From NCBI GenBank assembly GCA_031256435.1, contig JAIRQO010000038.1, forward strand, positions 52,151 to 116,150: a stretch of DNA of 64,000 nucleotides. The letters run 5' to 3'. Made by a program: the position numbers and the translations under genes. The notes below the pieces were generated by a model. It saw only the letters and a list, made by a program, of their open reading frames with translations, made no database searches and was not told the origin of the DNA. Positions 61,693 through 64,000 of the stretch are shown piece by piece; positions within the stretch are counted from its first letter, which is position 1, and each line of letters begins with the position of its first letter. The stretch is from Cellulomonadaceae bacterium (GTDB lineage Bacteria; Actinomycetota; Actinomycetes; Actinomycetales; Cellulomonadaceae).

Positions 61693-64000
61693 CTACCGCA
61701 CGGGGTGGGTGCGGGGACTGGTGATGGTACGGGCGCGGAAGCCGGGGCGGGTGGCGCGGACCCGGACTGAAATCTGGGCGCCTCGGTCAGCCCGGGTGAG
61801 CCGGTACGTACTGCGCGTGGCACCGGGAATGGGGCGTCCGTTGCGGAGCCACTGCACCGTGAAGTTCTGTGGCCTGCCCGTGAAACCTCCGGCGCGGGCC
61901 GTCAGGGTGGTACCCACGGCTGGGGTGCCCGAGGCTGGGAGCCCCGTGATGCGGGCGTTTCCTCCCCAAATGGCGTTGGGCCGTATTCCTCCCGAGGTGA
62001 CCGTTCGCTGGGTGTACCCGGTCCGGCGTGCGGTCACGCGTACCGTGATGCGCTGATTCCTGTCTGCCTCGCGAAGACGATACGTTCGCGACGTGGCTCC
62101 CCGGATGTTCCGCCCGTTGCGTTGCCACTGGAAACTGAACTGGTGGGTTCCGCGAGGAGCGGAGGCGAAGGCGGAGGTGTTGGCCCGCACCGTTCCCCCC
62201 ACCGCCACGGTGCCGGTGACGGCAACGCGCCCGCCCGTGATCATGCCGGCGTTGATGGTGACGGCGGATGAGGTTCTGGTTGCCGTGGCGAACCCGGCTC
62301 GTGTTCCCGTGACGCGCACGGAAAGGCGCTGCCCCCGGTCTGCTGGCACGGCTCGGTACGTTCGGTTGGTGGCGCCTGGGATGGTTCTTCCGTTGCGGAG
62401 CCACTGATAGCGCACGGTGGCGTTCCCCAGCGGGGTGGACCAGGTGCCCCGATTGGCGGTCAACACCTGGCCTACGCGCCGCGTGCCCGCTTTGCTTGCG
62501 GCGTTGGTGGTGATGGTTCCGGAGCCAACTCGGATCTCGTTGGACGGCTCGATGAACTCGGGCACGCCGTTGCGCACTCGGGACGCGCGGACTCTCAGGC
62601 GTTGGCCGTAGTCAGCGGCATCCAGCCTGCGCGTTCTTCCCGTGGCGCCCGGAATGGGCGAACCGTTGCGCAACCACTGGAAGGACACCCCGGTTCCGGC
62701 AGGGTTGGCCGTGAGTACGTGACCCACGCGCGCGGTTCCTGACTTGGTGGCGCGCTCTGTTGGCGGTGCTGGCATGTGGACGGACGGCTGGTGCGGTTGC
62801 TGAGGCTGCGGTTGATACGGCGGGTTGACCCCGGTGGCATGGAAGAGGCGCACGGTGTAATCCACCGGGTTGGGGATCCCGGTGATCCTGACCCGGTACA
62901 GGTCCGCTCCCCCGGCAGGCGGGCTGGGTAGATTCGGCATGGTCCACCGGAGCGTGGACATGTCCGGAGTGAGTGCCGGGGTGACGCCCGTGATGGCAAA
63001 CGGTTGCCCGTTGCGGGTGACGGTGACTTGGGCACCAACGAGCGGGTTGGCTGATCCTGCCCGGAACTCGCGGGGTCGTGTGAAACTCCAGAGTTCTGCC
63101 TGGGTCCCGCGTGAGGTGGACAGTTCGTACGGGAAATATCCGCCGTTCGGCCAGGCAAAGTCCCTGGTATGAGAGAACGGTACGGCGGTGGCATCCACGC
63201 CGCCAAACGCCGCCGCATTGGTGGTACTACCGAACCCCAAATCCGCGTGCCGAGAGTTCAGCAGCGCTTCCCGGTGACCAGGATTCTGGGTCCAGAGCCG
63301 CACCGCCGCAGGACCCGTGGCGCCCCACGCCAACCCTGCGCCCACCCCAAACGGGTAGCCGAAGTGCCGGCATTGCCAGGTCTCGGGCCATCCCCCAGCG
63401 GGCATGTGCATGATGGTTCGGTTGGCCTGCACCATGAGCGCGCGTTGCTGCGCGTGCAGCGCTGCCTGTGCAGTTTCCCGGACCGGTGCTGACCCGGCCA
63501 TCGCACGGTAGAAGTTGGTCACGGTGTGCGTTGCCGACCGGCCCGCTGCGTCCACGGTTCCCGGTTGACACGTTGATGCGTTACCGTTCAGCCACTGGGG
63601 ACGCACCACTAAGTTGGGCTGGTAAATCTCGTTGAAGGCGTGAGCCACGGCGGCTCGGTTGGAGCGGTTGACAGCCGCGCTGAAGGCTTGGATTCCTGGA
63701 GCGTGTTGACCTGGAGCGTTGGAATCAGTGCTAATGTCCGTTGCCGCAAACTGCTCCCACAAAGGCGCATACGGGTCTAGCCAATAGGTACCAGGAGCAC
63801 CGGAATCAGGCCCGGCCGAATCAGACTCGGTGGACGCGGTTCCAATGCCACCGGGACCAGCGGTATCAGACTCAGTGGAATCCGTACCTGAGGTTACGGC
63901 CCCAATATCCCCACCTTTGGGCAATGCGGAATTCTCGTCATTGAGGGACTGATGAGGCTCATCGGTGAGCGCGGTTTCAGGGTCGTTCCTGCCAGTTTCA
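61693..64000 (-). CDS. Secreted CAP-domain protein with Ig-like repeats (5' end outside window)
   Basis: The frame is open to the right edge, so the N-terminus and any signal peptide lie outside; ~768 residues are visible. An Asp/Thr/Ser-rich stretch comes first. A CAP/SCP domain covers roughly 105-300 from the edge: AFNEIYQPNLVV, QPGTVDAAGRSATHTVTNFY, HMPAGGWPETWQCRHFGYPF and NPGHREALLNSRHADLGFG (CAP signature HxxxLL...DLGFG). After a Pro/Gln linker come four ~85-residue Ig-like repeats with core YQWLRNGRTIPGATNRTYR and closing RLSVRVTGTRAGF. The same module is in the metzincin at 18120. The true function (adhesion or wall binding) is inferred. Confidence 0.86.
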   Translation of the reverse strand, partial: ETGRNDPETALTDEPHQSLNDENSALPKGGDIGAVTSGTDSTESDTAGPGGIGTASTESDSAGPDSGAPGTYWLDPYAPLWEQFAATDISTDSNAPGQHAPGIQAFSAAVNRSNRAAVAHAFNEIYQPNLVVRPQWLNGNASTCQPGTVDAAGRSATHTVTNFYRAMAGSAPVRETAQAALHAQQRALMVQANRTIMHMPAGGWPETWQCRHFGYPFGVGAGLAWGATGPAAVRLWTQNPGHREALLNSRHADLGFGSTTNAAAFGGVDATAVPFSHTRDFAWPNGGYFPYELSTSRGTQAELWSFTRPREFRAGSANPLVGAQVTVTRNGQPFAITGVTPALTPDMSTLRWTMPNLPSPPAGGADLYRVRITGIPNPVDYTVRLFHATGVNPPYQPQPQQPHQPSVHMPAPPTERATKSGTARVGHVLTANPAGTGVSFQWLRNGSPIPGATGRTRRLDAADYGQRLRVRASRVRNGVPEFIEPSNEIRVGSGTITTNAASKAGTRRVGQVLTANRGTWSTPLGNATVRYQWLRNGRTIPGATNRTYRAVPADRGQRLSVRVTGTRAGFATATRTSSAVTINAGMITGGRVAVTGTVAVGGTVRANTSAFASAPRGTHQFSFQWQRNGRNIRGATSRTYRLREADRNQRITVRVTARRTGYTQRTVTSGGIRPNAIWGGNARITGLPASGTPAVGTTLTARAGGFTGRPQNFTVQWLRNGRPIPGATRSTYRLTRADRGAQISVRVRATRPGFRARTITSPRTHPVR

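Overview
The window is a 64 kb, high-GC chromosomal segment from an actinobacterium, probably Actinomycetaceae-like. The evidence is the block tatD-rpf-rsmA-ispE next to metG, followed by eno, mfd, pth, rplY, prs, glmU, tRNA-Gln and a TetR gene. These are the neighbours known from the Mycobacterium tuberculosis region around Rv1007-Rv1023. CarD, a WXG100 protein, Rpf and GTG starts also fit Actinobacteria. The genus assignment is inference. No rRNA, transposase, prophage or CRISPR array was found; one tRNA (Gln, TTG) is present.

Layout. 1-6.4 kb: end of an XPB-like helicase, a lipoprotein serpin, a TPM-domain envelope protein with a PspA-family partner, a NYN nuclease and an orphan WXG100 protein. 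6.5-11.4 kb (minus): an NAD-dependent epimerase-like protein, an MFS exporter with a repetitive acidic tail and a metal P-type ATPase. 11.5-18 kb (minus): ispE, rsmA, rpf, tatD, metG. 18-20.6 kb: a secreted metzincin protease with Ig-like repeats. 20.9-28.5 kb (minus): eno, mfd, a DUF4190-type protein, pth, rplY. 28.9-31.2 kb: an extracellular GH13 amylase. 31.3-31.9 kb: a PIN/antitoxin pair. 32-35.5 kb: prs, glmU, tRNA-Gln, TetR. 35.5-41.2 kb: accessory genes, including an AbiEi-like remnant, a NatAB-type ABC exporter, a DUF4411 + HTH/ImmA module and a signal-peptidase-like protein without catalytic residues. 41.3-44.3 kb: folA, thyA and an aspartate-aminotransferase-type enzyme. 44.3-48.8 kb: a tandem universal stress protein and three NlpC/P60 wall hydrolases. 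49.3-55.9 kb: serC, a second MFS exporter, metX, metY and an A24 prepilin peptidase. 55.9-61.6 kb: carD, then the phosphate system pstS-pstC-pstA-pstB with divergent phoU. 61.7 kb to the end: a partial secreted CAP-domain protein with the same Ig-like repeats as the metzincin.

How genes work together. Cell-wall remodelling is a theme (Rpf, three NlpC/P60 proteins, glmU precursor supply). The third NlpC/P60 gene has a clear c-di-AMP (ydaO-type) riboswitch in its leader. MetX and MetY form the acetylhomoserine/sulfhydrylation route to methionine; serC feeds serine; folA-thyA make dTMP; pst/phoU handle phosphate.

Most unusual signal. Several short dispersed repeats, most of them palindromic, occur both between genes and inside reading frames. 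One (core GATTCTGCG...CGCAGAATGACGG) sits in frame inside mfd and tatD, is read in different frames in the two genes, and has been tandemly amplified in each. A second (core TTCCGACGACGATG) lies in non-conserved loops of metX and probably serC, and also between genes. This resembles coding-region palindromic elements described in other bacteria (for example Rickettsia palindromic elements), but which family these belong to cannot be settled from the window alone.
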